A DNA stretch of 64,000 nt, from positions 1-64,000 of the forward strand of contig JANRIC010000180.1 of the NCBI GenBank assembly GCA_033765345.1. The letters are read 5' to 3'. The notes beneath the pieces were generated by a model. The model worked only from the letters and a program-made list of their open reading frames with translations. It was not told the origin of the DNA and searched no databases. Both the position numbers and the translations under genes were made by a program. Positions 23,707 through 32,327 of the stretch are shown piece after piece. How positions within the stretch are numbered: the stretch's first letter is position 1; each line of letters starts with the position of its first letter. This DNA comes from JANRIC01 sp033765345 (GTDB lineage: Bacteria; Bacteroidota; Bacteroidia; Cytophagales; Microscillaceae).

Positions 23707-25101
23707 TTATTCCTGCACGATTTTCTCAAATTCTTCGGCACTCACTTGTAAGATGGTCTTTTCCACTTTATCTCTCAAGATATTAAATAATTTATCTTCA
23801 ATTACGTCTTTATAAATTCTGTGGTAGTTTTTACCATTTTCCAGAGTAAGGTAATTATTGACTATTCCTTGTAATCTTTGTATGGTTTCGGAGTCTTGGG
23901 GCAGGTATCCTCCAAACTGAGACATAATAAAGTTTCGGGCTGCTTCTTGCACTTCCTGGTAGGTCGCCTCAACTTCATATTCTTCGGTAAGTTTACTCGT
24001 GATCAAATCCCATTTAAGTCCATCGACAAAGTCATCATATTCATTTTCTATTTGTTCTCGGGTAAATTTTCCTTCATTGATACTAGCCAACCAATCTTTT
24101 AGGAACTCATTCGGAAGTTGAATTTCGGTTTGTTTAATAATTTCTTCTCTGATCTGCCGATCGAGCAAATAGTCAATATCGCGTTGGAAATTCGCACCGA
24201 GAGCAGTTTTTACTTTTTCCCGGAAAGCGGCTTCGTCTGTAATTTCTTCTTCCCTAAATACTTTCTGAAATAGCTCTTCGTTCATTTCCGCGGGTTCGGT
24301 TCGGGTAATGTTATCGAGTTTAAACTCAAAAAGGCCTTGGAGGTCTTCTGCTTCTTCTAAAGATATTCCGGTAGCCAGATTGATCCCTTTGTGTCCTGAT
24401 TTGAAGAGTTCTTGAATTTCCACCTGTACTACATCATCTTTTTGAATGCCAATAAAGCGATCGACTACCGAATCGCTTACTTGGTTGAGGGGCAGAAGAA
24501 TTGCTTGTTGAAAGGGGATTTTTTCGGCTTTTTCTATTTGAGAGGCTTCACTGGGTACATTTTCGGAAGTATTGGCAGGAAGTTGTTTCAAATCTCCATA
24601 TAAAAAGTCTCCAGCTTCGGAAGTATCGGGATGGACAGTATTGCCAAATTGTTTTCGGATATTGCCAATGATTTCTTCTATTTTTTCTGTATCCTGATGC
24701 ACTTCATAGCTGGTTACCATTACATTTTGTATATCCAATTGGAATTCAGGCACTACTCCAATTTTATAAACAAAGTTGAAGTCTTTTTGTTGATCCCAGT
24801 CTATTTCTGCAATAAGATTTTCTTCGGGTAGCGGATCTCCAACCACATTTAAGTCATTGGATGTGATATAATCAACTATTGTGTGAGACAGGATATGGTT
24901 AATTTCTTCAACCAAAACACTTTTGCCATACATTCTTTTGATGATAGCGGGGGGTACTTTGCCCGGACGGAATCCCTTCAGCTGAATTTGTTTGCTGTAT
25001 TGCTTGATTTTTTTTTCTACTTCGGGTTGGTAATCTGCTTCATTTAGTGTAATTTTAATCAAAGCATCTGTGGGACTTATTTGTTCTAATTCTATATTCA
25101 A
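23707..25101 (-). CDS. tig: Trigger factor
   Basis: This is the ribosome-bound chaperone that receives nascent chains. The 464-residue protein has the N-terminal ribosome-binding domain with the LKGFRPGKVPPAIIKRMYG loop (the signature contacts ribosomal protein L23). The middle region is divergent, with no canonical FKBP-type PPIase motif, as is common in Bacteroidota. A long helical C-terminal domain (ERDIDYLLDRQIREEIIKQ-like helices, FLKDWL) follows. It lies upstream of clpP and clpX. Minus-strand transcription would come from the region next to tRNA-Leu. Confidence 0.94.
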   Translation of the reverse strand: MNIELEQISPTDALIKITLNEADYQPEVEKKIKQYSKQIQLKGFRPGKVPPAIIKRMYGKSVLVEEINHILSHTIVDYITSNDLNVVGDPLPEENLIAEIDWDQQKDFNFVYKIGVVPEFQLDIQNVMVTSYEVHQDTEKIEEIIGNIRKQFGNTVHPDTSEAGDFLYGDLKQLPANTSENVPSEASQIEKAEKIPFQQAILLPLNQVSDSVVDRFIGIQKDDVVQVEIQELFKSGHKGINLATGISLEEAEDLQGLFEFKLDNITRTEPAEMNEELFQKVFREEEITDEAAFREKVKTALGANFQRDIDYLLDRQIREEIIKQTEIQLPNEFLKDWLASINEGKFTREQIENEYDDFVDGLKWDLITSKLTEEYEVEATYQEVQEAARNFIMSQFGGYLPQDSETIQRLQGIVNNYLTLENGKNYHRIYKDVIEDKLFNILRDKVEKTILQVSAEEFEKIVQE

Positions 25102-25141
25102 AGCAAAACCGGATTTATTAATGGATGGATTTATAAAAATA

Positions 25142-25171
25142 CCCCTCGATGTTGTCTTTCAAACAAGAGGG
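25142..25171 (-). terminator. Possible tRNA-Leu terminator
   Basis: On the minus strand an imperfect stem (CCCTC...GAGGGG with internal mismatches) is followed by TATTTTTAT, directly after the tRNA. The pairing is weak. Confidence 0.4.
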
Positions 25172-25179
25172 ATAGTTTG

Positions 25180-25261
25180 TGCGGATGGAGGGACTCGAAC
25201 CCCCATGCCTTGCGGCGCTAGATCCTAAGTCTAGTGCGTCTACCAATTTCGCCACATCCGC
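25180..25261 (-). tRNA. tRNA-Leu (anticodon UAG)
   Basis: The minus strand gives an 82-base class II tRNA. Acceptor arms GCGGATG and CATCCGC close it, with discriminator A. The D-arm contains AATTGGTAGACGC. The anticodon arm CTAGA-CTTAGGA-TCTAG has anticodon TAG, so it reads CUN leucine codons. A variable arm (CGCCGCAAGGCATG) and a T-arm with GGTTCGAGTCC follow. CCA is not encoded. Confidence 0.97.
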
Positions 25262-25271
25262 AAATGGAGTG

Positions 25272-25301
25272 CAAATTTACTAAGGTTTTAATTATCTACA
25301 A
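25272..25301 (-). promoter_or_regulatory. Promoter of tRNA-Leu
   Basis: On the minus strand a TTG (25299-25301), a 19-base spacer and TAAATTTG (25272-25279) match the Bacteroidota promoter. Transcription would start within a few bases of the mature 5' end at 25261. Confidence 0.6.
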
Positions 25302-25342
25302 GAAATTTTAAGCTTTTAATTTAGAAAATAATTTTCTGTGCA

Positions 25343-27613
25343 ATGGAATTATTAAATGCAGAGGAAGAAAAAAAATTGATTCTTCGGGAGTATCGTAAAC
25401 TTAGAAGGACGATTCGCCCTTTGCTGAAAGAAGGGGATGCCAAATTAATTCGGAAGGCTTTTTCGGTTGCTCAAGAGGGGCATAAAGAAATGCGACGGAA
25501 AAGCGGAGAACCTTATATCCTTCACCCTTTAGCCGTGGCGCAAATTGTGGTAGAGGAGATCAATCTGGGGCCTACGGCCGTAGCATCTGCTTTATTACAC
25601 GATGTAGTAGAAGATACCGAATGGAGTTTGGAGGATATCGAGCGTGAGTTCGGCCCGAAAATCGCCCAAATCGTAGATGGAGTCACAAAAATAAAATCTT
25701 CAGGGCATTATGACCTGGATTTGGGAGTTTCGGATCAGGCTGAAAATTTCCGAAAGATGATTCTGGCACTTTCCAATGATGTAAGGGTGGTATTAATCAA
25801 GCTGGCAGACAGGCTGCATAATATGCGTACTTTGGGAAGTATGGAGCGAAATAAACAGCTCAAAATTGCTTCTGAGACGATCTTTATTTATGCGCCTCTG
25901 GCACATCGATTGGGTTTGTATAAAATCAAAACGGAGCTTGAGGATTTATACCTCAAGCATTCTCGCCATGATGTCTATCGGGAAATTGCTGAAAAACTAC
26001 AAAAAACCAAAGCCCAGCGTACCAAATTTATCAATGAATTCATCGCTCCTATCCAGGAAGCCCTGGAAAAAGCCGGATTTAATGCCAGGGTCTTTGGTCG
26101 CCCCAAGTCGATCTACTCTATTTGGAATAAGATGCAAAAGCAAAATATTCCTTTTGAGCAAATCTACGACCTTTTTGCCATCAGAATCGTGGTAAATGCC
26201 AAGGGTAAAAATGAAAAACCAGACTGTTGGAGAATTTATTCGCTGGTCACTGACTTTTATAAACCCAATCCGGATCGCCTTCGCGATTGGATCAGTACGC
26301 CCAAAGCCAACGGCTATGAATCTCTGCATACCACAGTCATGGGACCCGAAGGAAAGTGGGTAGAAGTACAAATCCGCACCAAACGCATGGATGAAATCGC
26401 TGAAAATGGATATGCCGCTCACTGGAAATATAAAGAACAAGTGACCCAACAAAACGGCAAAGCACTCTATAAAGAGTCAGGACTCGATACCTGGGTGCGC
26501 ACCCTTCGAGAGCTAAGAGAGCAAAACAAGGATCTTTCTGCTACCGAATTTATCAGTGCTTTCCGAGATAATTTCTTTAATGAAGAGGTTTTTGTGTTTA
26601 CTCCCAAAGGAGACCTTAAAAGCCTGCCCAATGGAGCCACCGTACTGGATTTTGCCTTTGATATCCATACCGAAATCGGCACCCATTGTCTGGGCGCCAA
26701 AGTAAATCAAAAACTTGTTCCGCTGAGCTATAAACTCAAAAACGGAGATCAAATAGAGATTCTTACTTCCAAACAAGCAAAACCTAGTGCAGACTGGCTG
26801 CGTTTTGTGGTGACTACCCGCGCCCGCTCTAAAATCAAAGAATTTATCCAATCCCAAAAAAAAGAATACATCCTCAAAGGGAAGGAAATCGTACAGGTCA
26901 AATTTAAAAAAGCACAACTTGAACTAAGTGACAATACCAAAAACGAACTGAAAATTGCCCTAGGCTTCAAAGACCTCTCCAATATGTTTTATGACATCGG
27001 CAGGGGATACATCAACAATAAGCAGCTCAACAAATTTATCCAATGGAAAAAAGAACGCCTGCGCAGGCTGGAAGTTAGAAATACGCCCGAAGCCAAAGCA
27101 AAAATCAGAGATGAGGTTTTTCCTCCAAAAATACAAGCCAATGACCTGAGCAAAATCGATACGTTGGTCATCGGTGAAGAAGGTATGCTGGATTATTCTC
27201 TGGCAAAATGCTGTAATCCTATTCCCGGAAATGACGTGTTTGGATTTATCACCATTAATGAAGGAATCAAAGTACACCGCATCGACTGCCCCAATGCCGT
27301 GGAAATGATGTCTAACTATGGCTACAGAGTCATTAAAACCGTCTGGCAATCTCAAAAAGAGCTTCTCTTCCAAGTTGAACTCAAAATTATAGGAAGCGAC
27401 CGCATTGGGCTGGTAAGGGATGTTACCCAGGTGATCTCTAGCGATATGAAAGTCAATATCAGCTCTATCGACGTAGGTATCACAGATGAAGGTATCTTTG
27501 AAGGTACCATCAAACTATTTGTGCGTAATACCAATCACCTAGATACACTGATGGAAAAAATCAAAAATATCGAGGGCGTGGAAAACGTCAATCGTTTCGA
27601 TCATAATGATTAG
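25343..27613 (+). CDS. Bifunctional (p)ppGpp synthetase/hydrolase, RelA/SpoT homologue
   Basis: The 756-residue protein makes and degrades the alarmone (p)ppGpp. The N-terminal HD hydrolase domain is intact (ILHPLAVA, LLHDVVEDT with His86 and Asp87, KLADRLHNMRTL). The synthetase domain follows (RPKSIYSIWNKM, YDLFAIRIVV, ANGYESLHTTVMGP, VEVQIRTKRMDEIAENGYAAHW). Then come a TGS domain (VFVFTPKGDLKSLPNGATVLDFAF), a conserved CC/zinc-finger-like region (LAKCCNPIPGNDVFGFIT) and a C-terminal ACT domain (GLVRDVTQVIS). Both catalytic halves look active, so it is probably the main long RSH of the cell. A Fur-family gene follows 65 bases downstream. Confidence 0.97.
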   Translation: MELLNAEEEKKLILREYRKLRRTIRPLLKEGDAKLIRKAFSVAQEGHKEMRRKSGEPYILHPLAVAQIVVEEINLGPTAVASALLHDVVEDTEWSLEDIEREFGPKIAQIVDGVTKIKSSGHYDLDLGVSDQAENFRKMILALSNDVRVVLIKLADRLHNMRTLGSMERNKQLKIASETIFIYAPLAHRLGLYKIKTELEDLYLKHSRHDVYREIAEKLQKTKAQRTKFINEFIAPIQEALEKAGFNARVFGRPKSIYSIWNKMQKQNIPFEQIYDLFAIRIVVNAKGKNEKPDCWRIYSLVTDFYKPNPDRLRDWISTPKANGYESLHTTVMGPEGKWVEVQIRTKRMDEIAENGYAAHWKYKEQVTQQNGKALYKESGLDTWVRTLRELREQNKDLSATEFISAFRDNFFNEEVFVFTPKGDLKSLPNGATVLDFAFDIHTEIGTHCLGAKVNQKLVPLSYKLKNGDQIEILTSKQAKPSADWLRFVVTTRARSKIKEFIQSQKKEYILKGKEIVQVKFKKAQLELSDNTKNELKIALGFKDLSNMFYDIGRGYINNKQLNKFIQWKKERLRRLEVRNTPEAKAKIRDEVFPPKIQANDLSKIDTLVIGEEGMLDYSLAKCCNPIPGNDVFGFITINEGIKVHRIDCPNAVEMMSNYGYRVIKTVWQSQKELLFQVELKIIGSDRIGLVRDVTQVISSDMKVNISSIDVGITDEGIFEGTIKLFVRNTNHLDTLMEKIKNIEGVENVNRFDHND

Positions 27614-27656
27614 CATACATAAGCAAGAAGACATGAAGCATTTATGGCAAAATTGC

Positions 27657-27664
27657 TATCTTTG
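27657..27664 (+). promoter_or_regulatory. Putative promoter -7 element of the Fur-family gene
   Basis: TATCTTTG ends 14 bases before the ATG at 27679. This predicts a very short leader of about 7 bases. No -33 box was recognised. Confidence 0.5.
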
Positions 27665-27678
27665 TAAAAAATAAGGAT

Positions 27679-28146
27679 ATGTCAACAGATACTCAAACCT
27701 TAGTAGAAGAAGTAAAAAAGATTTTTATCGCCTATCTGGAAAGAAAAGCCCTTCGTAAAACTCCCGAAAGATTTGCGATCCTGGAAGAAATTTATACCCG
27801 TGGCGGACACTTTGACGTAGAGTCCCTTTACATCAGTATGAAAAATAAAAACTACCGCGTCAGCCGCGCCACCGTTTACAATACCCTGGATATTCTGGTG
27901 GATTGCGACCTAGTCATCAAGCATCAGTTTGGTAGAAATCTGGCTCAATATGAAAAAGCCTATGGCTATAAACAACACGATCACCTCATTTGTACCGAAT
28001 GCCACAAAGTCATTGAGTTTTGTGACCCACGCATCCAAAATATCCAAACGATGATCGGCGATCTACTTAAATTTGACATCGTACATCACTCCTTGATATT
28101 CTACGGACATTGTAACAATACCCAATGCGAAAATCGTAAACTATGA
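27679..28146 (+). CDS. Fur-family transcriptional regulator
   Basis: The 155-residue protein is a metal- or peroxide-responsive DNA-binding regulator of the Fur/PerR/Zur family. The winged-helix part contains KTPERFAILEEIYTRGGHFDVESLY and the recognition helix VSRATVYNTLDILVDCDLV. The dimerisation part contains the metal-binding HDHLICTECHKVIEF and HSLIFYGHCNNTQC, with paired CxxC motifs that would hold structural zinc. Whether it senses Fe, Zn or peroxide is not clear from sequence. Its stop overlaps the start of the STAS gene by four bases (ATGA), indicating translational coupling. Confidence 0.95.
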   Translation: MSTDTQTLVEEVKKIFIAYLERKALRKTPERFAILEEIYTRGGHFDVESLYISMKNKNYRVSRATVYNTLDILVDCDLVIKHQFGRNLAQYEKAYGYKQHDHLICTECHKVIEFCDPRIQNIQTMIGDLLKFDIVHHSLIFYGHCNNTQCENRKL

Positions 28147-28496
28147 GTACCGATTTCAAAATAATTGCTGAAAATATACTGCTCATCGAGTTTTTTGGCA
28201 ATCTCATCAAAGATGATCATGCAGAGAATCTTCAACAAGTAGAAGAATATCTACTAGGCGGAATCCGACTTTGTATCGCCAACTTATCGAACGCTACTTA
28301 TATCAACAGTGCTGGCATCAGCCTTTTGGTGCGTATTCTCACCAAATTCAGATCCAAAAACGGCGAAATGATTTTGATCAAGCCCTCAGAAAATATCTAC
28401 AAACTACTTATTATTACCAAATTAATTGCTATCTTTACCATAGCTCAGGATCAGGAAGAAGCCATAAAAATACTTAAAAATGAGGCACCGGTTTAA
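28143..28496 (+). CDS. STAS-domain protein (anti-sigma factor antagonist type)
   Basis: The 117-residue protein is a single STAS domain like SpoIIAA/RsbV. The key motif NATYINSAGISLLVRIL carries the serine that anti-sigma kinases phosphorylate and SpoIIE/RsbU phosphatases dephosphorylate. GEMILIKPSENIYKLL is the following strand-helix. It overlaps the Fur-family gene by four bases. Two RsbU-like phosphatases (45230-47386 and 47394-49550) occur elsewhere in the window and could be partners, although that link is inference. No anti-sigma kinase is adjacent. Confidence 0.88.
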   Translation: MSTDFKIIAENILLIEFFGNLIKDDHAENLQQVEEYLLGGIRLCIANLSNATYINSAGISLLVRILTKFRSKNGEMILIKPSENIYKLLIITKLIAIFTIAQDQEEAIKILKNEAPV

Positions 28497-28603
28497 CACC
28501 ATGTAGTTTTGCCTCTAAATGCTAAATAAACTCTCTAATAATCGGAGAAATCAATCCTATAATTAATCATATTCTAATTCAATTATCCAAATCATTTACA
28601 AAA

Positions 28604-29890
28604 ATGAATGTTACAATATTGCTGGGATTACAATGGGGCGACGAAGGAAAAGGCAAAATCGTAGATTTCCTGGCACCAAAGTATCAGGTCGTCGCTCGCT
28701 TTCAAGGCGGACCCAACGCTGGGCATACCCTAGAGTTCGACGGTATCAAGCACGTACTGCACCAAATCCCCTCGGGCATTTTTCATAAGAATATCAAAAA
28801 CATCATCGGTAATGGGCTGGTGATTGACCCAATTGTATTTCGAAGAGAACTAGAATCCTTGCAGAAATACAACATAGATTTCAAACAGAATCTATTTATT
28901 TCCAAAAAAGCACACCTGATTCTCCCTACACATAAATTTCTGGATGCTGCCTACGAACAGCTTAAAGGTGAAAAAAAAATCGGCTCGACCCTCCGTGGCA
29001 TCGGACCTACTTATCAGAACAAAATCGGACGTACCGGACTCAGAGTTGGTGATATTCTCTCAGAAAAATTTGAAGAAAAATACCAAGACTTGGTAGGACA
29101 GCACAAAAAAGTACTCAGCCAACTCGATTATACCTACGAACTTGATCAACTTGAAAAAGATTTCTTTGAAGCTATCGCCTATATCAAAGACCTCAACCTC
29201 GTAGACTCTGAATATATGATCAATGAAGCTATCCAAGCCAATCAATCCATTCTGGCCGAAGGCGCACAGGGCTCTTTGCTGGATATTGACTTCGGGTCTT
29301 ATCCTTATGTGACCAGTTCTAATACCATCGTGGCAGGTGCCTTGACCGGGTTGGGTTTTTCTCCCAAACACATCGGCGATGTACTGGGTATTTTCAAAGC
29401 CTATTGTACCCGTGTGGGAGGAGGACCATTCCCTACCGAACTGGATGACGAAACTGGTGAAAAACTTCGCAAAATCGGCAATGAATTCGGTGCCACTACT
29501 GGTCGCCCTCGTCGATGCGGCTGGCTTGATCTGCCTGCCCTCAAATACGCCTGTATGCTCAATGGCACTACCCAACTTCTGATGATGAAAGCCGATGTAC
29601 TCAATGACTTTGAAGAGATTAAAATCTGTACACACTACGAAATGCCCGACGGAACACTGACCGATAAGCTCCCTTATTGTCTGAATGAAATCACCGTAAA
29701 ACCCGTATATCAGACCTTCAAAGGCTGGCACCAAAACCTCGATAACTTCCAAAATTTTGAAGATTTGCCCTCTGAGCTACAGGATTATATCGCCTTTATT
29801 GAACGCGAAATCAAGGTACCTATCACCCTCATCTCTATCGGACCGGATCGTACCCAGACCATAACGAGGAGTGAACTGGCAGTGGTTTAG
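28604..29890 (+). CDS. purA: Adenylosuccinate synthetase
   Basis: This enzyme makes adenylosuccinate from IMP, aspartate and GTP, the first committed step to AMP. The 428-residue length is normal. The N-terminal P-loop GLQWGDEGKGKIVD, the ARFQGGPNAGHTL block, the IGNGLVIDP segment, the LRGIGPTYQNKIGRTGLRVGD region, GTTGRPRRCGWLD-like C-terminal IMP site (here GATTGRPRRCGWLD) and ISIGPDRTQTI end are all present. It is monocistronic, with a hairpin terminator at 29900-29934. Confidence 0.98.
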   Translation: MNVTILLGLQWGDEGKGKIVDFLAPKYQVVARFQGGPNAGHTLEFDGIKHVLHQIPSGIFHKNIKNIIGNGLVIDPIVFRRELESLQKYNIDFKQNLFISKKAHLILPTHKFLDAAYEQLKGEKKIGSTLRGIGPTYQNKIGRTGLRVGDILSEKFEEKYQDLVGQHKKVLSQLDYTYELDQLEKDFFEAIAYIKDLNLVDSEYMINEAIQANQSILAEGAQGSLLDIDFGSYPYVTSSNTIVAGALTGLGFSPKHIGDVLGIFKAYCTRVGGGPFPTELDDETGEKLRKIGNEFGATTGRPRRCGWLDLPALKYACMLNGTTQLLMMKADVLNDFEEIKICTHYEMPDGTLTDKLPYCLNEITVKPVYQTFKGWHQNLDNFQNFEDLPSELQDYIAFIEREIKVPITLISIGPDRTQTITRSELAVV

Positions 29891-29899
29891 GAAAAACTT

Positions 29900-29934
29900 G
29901 CTCGATTGCGATCAAATCACAATCGAGCTTTTTT
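29900..29934 (+). terminator. purA intrinsic terminator
   Basis: GCTCGATTG (29900-29908) pairs with CAATCGAGC (29920-29928) and is followed by six T. It lies 10 bases after the purA stop. Confidence 0.9.
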
Positions 29935-29959
29935 AAATTTTAAAATATTTTTGTGAACG

Positions 29960-31048
29960 TCAGAACTTTATTGAAGTTTGCTGTTTCAATTCTTTCTCTA
30001 TTTTAACTCTTTTCATAGTTATTTGATAATATTCTTCATCGATTTCATAACCCATAAAATTTCTATCTTCAATAATACAAGCCAATGCTGTACTTCCACT
30101 ACCCACAAATGGGTCTAGAATTGTTTGTCCTTTGAATGAAAGTAGTTTAACTAAATGAGACATTAAAGCAATTGGCTTCACCGTAGGATGGAGGTTAAAT
30201 TCTTCCTTACTTTGCCTCACTTTTGGAAAGGGTAAAAAATTTTCATTCTCATCGATTTCATACTCTTGATAACTTGATTCTTCTTCAAATCTTTCCAAAT
30301 TACCTTTGGCAATTTGAAAATATTTGTCGTATCCATCATTCAAAGGCTTATGACGAATGATATTGGCTGGAACTCTTCCTACTGGATGAGGATTATGTCC
30401 TATTTTTTTACCTTTCTCAAATTTAGGATATGGAATGCGAGCTTCTTCTAGGTTTAAAACGCCCACCTTATGTTTGATTAAATTTTTAGCAATGGTTAAA
30501 TCAGATTCAATTGGTTTTTGAATGAGAATGATTGGTTCATACGCTGGCTTTAATCCTAGACCAGCTCCTTCAAAAAACTTTCCTTCATCCGAGGCTGGCT
30601 TCAATTTATACTTTCTTTCATTTAATTTATAGCTGTCTGCCCCACCTTTTTTGTAGCCTTGTTCATAAGTATATTCTCCAATAATTTCACTTTCTACTCC
30701 TTTTTCTTTATCAATTTCAAGTGCAATATTTCGAGTTTTAGGCATCCCATTCGTATAAGACCAAAAAAGCACATCTTTTAAAAGAAAACCTCTATCTTCT
30801 ATATGAGTCATAATACGATGCATCAGCCTAGGAAATGAAAATACTAATCCGAAAGCACCAGGTTTCATTACTCTAAAACAATCTTCCCAAATTTCAGGCT
30901 TAGGGACTTCCCCTTTATCCCAATCATGATCTTGAAAACCTATTCCATATGGCGGGTCAGTAATGAGTGCATCTATAGTATTATCTTTTAAATGTTTTAA
31001 TCCATAACAATCTTCGTTATATATTTGTATTTCTTCTTGCTTTATCAT
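29960..31048 (-). CDS. Type II-like DNA N6-adenine/N4-cytosine methyltransferase
   Basis: The 362-residue protein is a SAM-dependent DNA amino-methyltransferase. The catalytic motif ITDPPYGIGF lies near the N-terminus, and the SAM-binding motif DPFVGSGSTALAC near the C-terminus, followed by NFMGYEIDEEYY. This motif IV-before-I order is typical of beta-class enzymes. A target-recognition region lies between them. The recognition site cannot be read from sequence. The gene is AT-rich relative to purA and diverges from the DUF262 gene, 68 bases away. No classical restriction endonuclease is adjacent. I infer that it belongs to a defence cluster with the DUF262 and HEPN genes, but an orphan role is possible. 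Confidence 0.92.
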   Translation of the reverse strand: MIKQEEIQIYNEDCYGLKHLKDNTIDALITDPPYGIGFQDHDWDKGEVPKPEIWEDCFRVMKPGAFGLVFSFPRLMHRIMTHIEDRGFLLKDVLFWSYTNGMPKTRNIALEIDKEKGVESEIIGEYTYEQGYKKGGADSYKLNERKYKLKPASDEGKFFEGAGLGLKPAYEPIILIQKPIESDLTIAKNLIKHKVGVLNLEEARIPYPKFEKGKKIGHNPHPVGRVPANIIRHKPLNDGYDKYFQIAKGNLERFEEESSYQEYEIDENENFLPFPKVRQSKEEFNLHPTVKPIALMSHLVKLLSFKGQTILDPFVGSGSTALACIIEDRNFMGYEIDEEYYQITMKRVKIEKELKQQTSIKF

Positions 31049-31116
31049 ATATTATATGCTTAAGATTAACCAATGTCTGATAAGATAAACATGTAAAATT
31101 ATCGAAAATTAATATT

Positions 31117-32319
31117 ATGAGCAATAGTAATAAACAAATAAACTCTGATCAAGAATTGAACAATAATATCAGTAAACCTGTAAGCTTAGGCCACGAATTA
31201 AATAATGAAATTTTACCAGATATAAAGGTAAAGAAAATTGAAAATATCATTCGCTATGATAGAAATTGGACTATAGAGACTATTTTTAATCAAATAGAAA
31301 ATGGGAATATCGATTTAAACCCCAAATTTCAGAGGAGAAACGCTTGGGATGATGAGAAAAAAAACAGACTCATTGAGTCTATTTTTTTAAATTATCCTAT
31401 TCCTGAAATAGTTCTTGCAGAACATCCAACAAAAAGACAATCTTTTATTGTGATAGATGGTAAACAAAGACTCTTAACACTGATAGGGTTCATTAATAGT
31501 GAAAAATATCCTTTTTGGAAGAAACCAAAATTACAAGGATTAACAGTTAGGAAAGATTTAGAAGGAAAAACCTACAAAGACCTAGAGAAAGATGAAGATT
31601 TAATTAGAATTTTTTTAAATACAGATATGCGTTGTGCCATTACAACTAATATACCAGAAAACAATGGTTTATTATATGATATGTTTTATAGATTAAATGC
31701 AGGATCTGAACCTCTAACCTTTCAAGAACTTAGACAAGCACTTTATCGTGGAGAATTTTCTGATTTTCTAATTAATAAAACTAATGATTTACAATCTTTT
31801 CAACAAGTAATGGGCTTAGAAGAACCTGATAATAGGCTAGAGGATGTAGAAATTTTACTTCGTTTTTTTGCTGTTTATTTTTTTGGACATGAGTATAGAA
31901 GTAGTCTAAAAGATTTTTTGGATATGACTATGGAAAAACTAAATTATAAATGGGAGAAAGAAAACTACAAGGATAAAGTACTCGATGTATATTCAAAAAT
32001 TAACCTTTCTATTCAAAGATTAGAAAAGGTGTTTGGGAAAAAATCAGAGATAGCTAGATTACCAAACTCGAGCAAGTTCAACAAAGCTTTATTTGAAGTA
32101 CAAGTTTATTATTTCTTATTTGTTGAAGAAGAATATCTAACTGATGAACTAATAAAAAAATTTAAACTTGTTTTTAACAATTCATACATTGATGCTAACT
32201 ACGCAAAGTCTCTTACTCAGGGTACAAATACGCTAGGAAGTTTGAAAAATAGGTTTGATAACTTCAGAAAACTATTAAACAATTCTTTTGGATTGAATCT
32301 TTCCCAAAAACCCTATTGA
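31117..32319 (+). CDS. DUF262-domain (ParB/Srx-like, DGQQR-type) protein
   Basis: The 400-residue protein has an N-terminal DUF262 domain: PKFQRRNAWDDEKKNRLIES, then LNYPIPEIVL, and the nucleotide-binding/nuclease motif VIDGKQRLLTL (DGKQR for the usual DGQQR). DUF262 occurs in modification-dependent restriction factors such as GmrSD, BrxU and SspE. Unlike those, this protein has no visible C-terminal DUF1524 HNH motif; the remaining 200 residues are helical and unassigned. The next gene, a HEPN protein, starts 8 bases after its stop. The codons are strongly AT-biased, suggesting transfer. An anti-phage or toxin-antitoxin role is inferred from family and neighbours. Confidence 0.88.
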   Translation: MSNSNKQINSDQELNNNISKPVSLGHELNNEILPDIKVKKIENIIRYDRNWTIETIFNQIENGNIDLNPKFQRRNAWDDEKKNRLIESIFLNYPIPEIVLAEHPTKRQSFIVIDGKQRLLTLIGFINSEKYPFWKKPKLQGLTVRKDLEGKTYKDLEKDEDLIRIFLNTDMRCAITTNIPENNGLLYDMFYRLNAGSEPLTFQELRQALYRGEFSDFLINKTNDLQSFQQVMGLEEPDNRLEDVEILLRFFAVYFFGHEYRSSLKDFLDMTMEKLNYKWEKENYKDKVLDVYSKINLSIQRLEKVFGKKSEIARLPNSSKFNKALFEVQVYYFLFVEEEYLTDELIKKFKLVFNNSYIDANYAKSLTQGTNTLGSLKNRFDNFRKLLNNSFGLNLSQKPY

Positions 32320-32327
32320 ATGAATGT

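Noticed and set aside
27036..27373. Minus-strand frames inside relA/spoT suggesting an overlapping gene
   Set aside because: They mirror conserved codons of the RSH gene and lack any independent support.
29060..29752. 230-codon minus-strand frame inside purA
   Set aside because: Antisense shadow of purA; no family resemblance.
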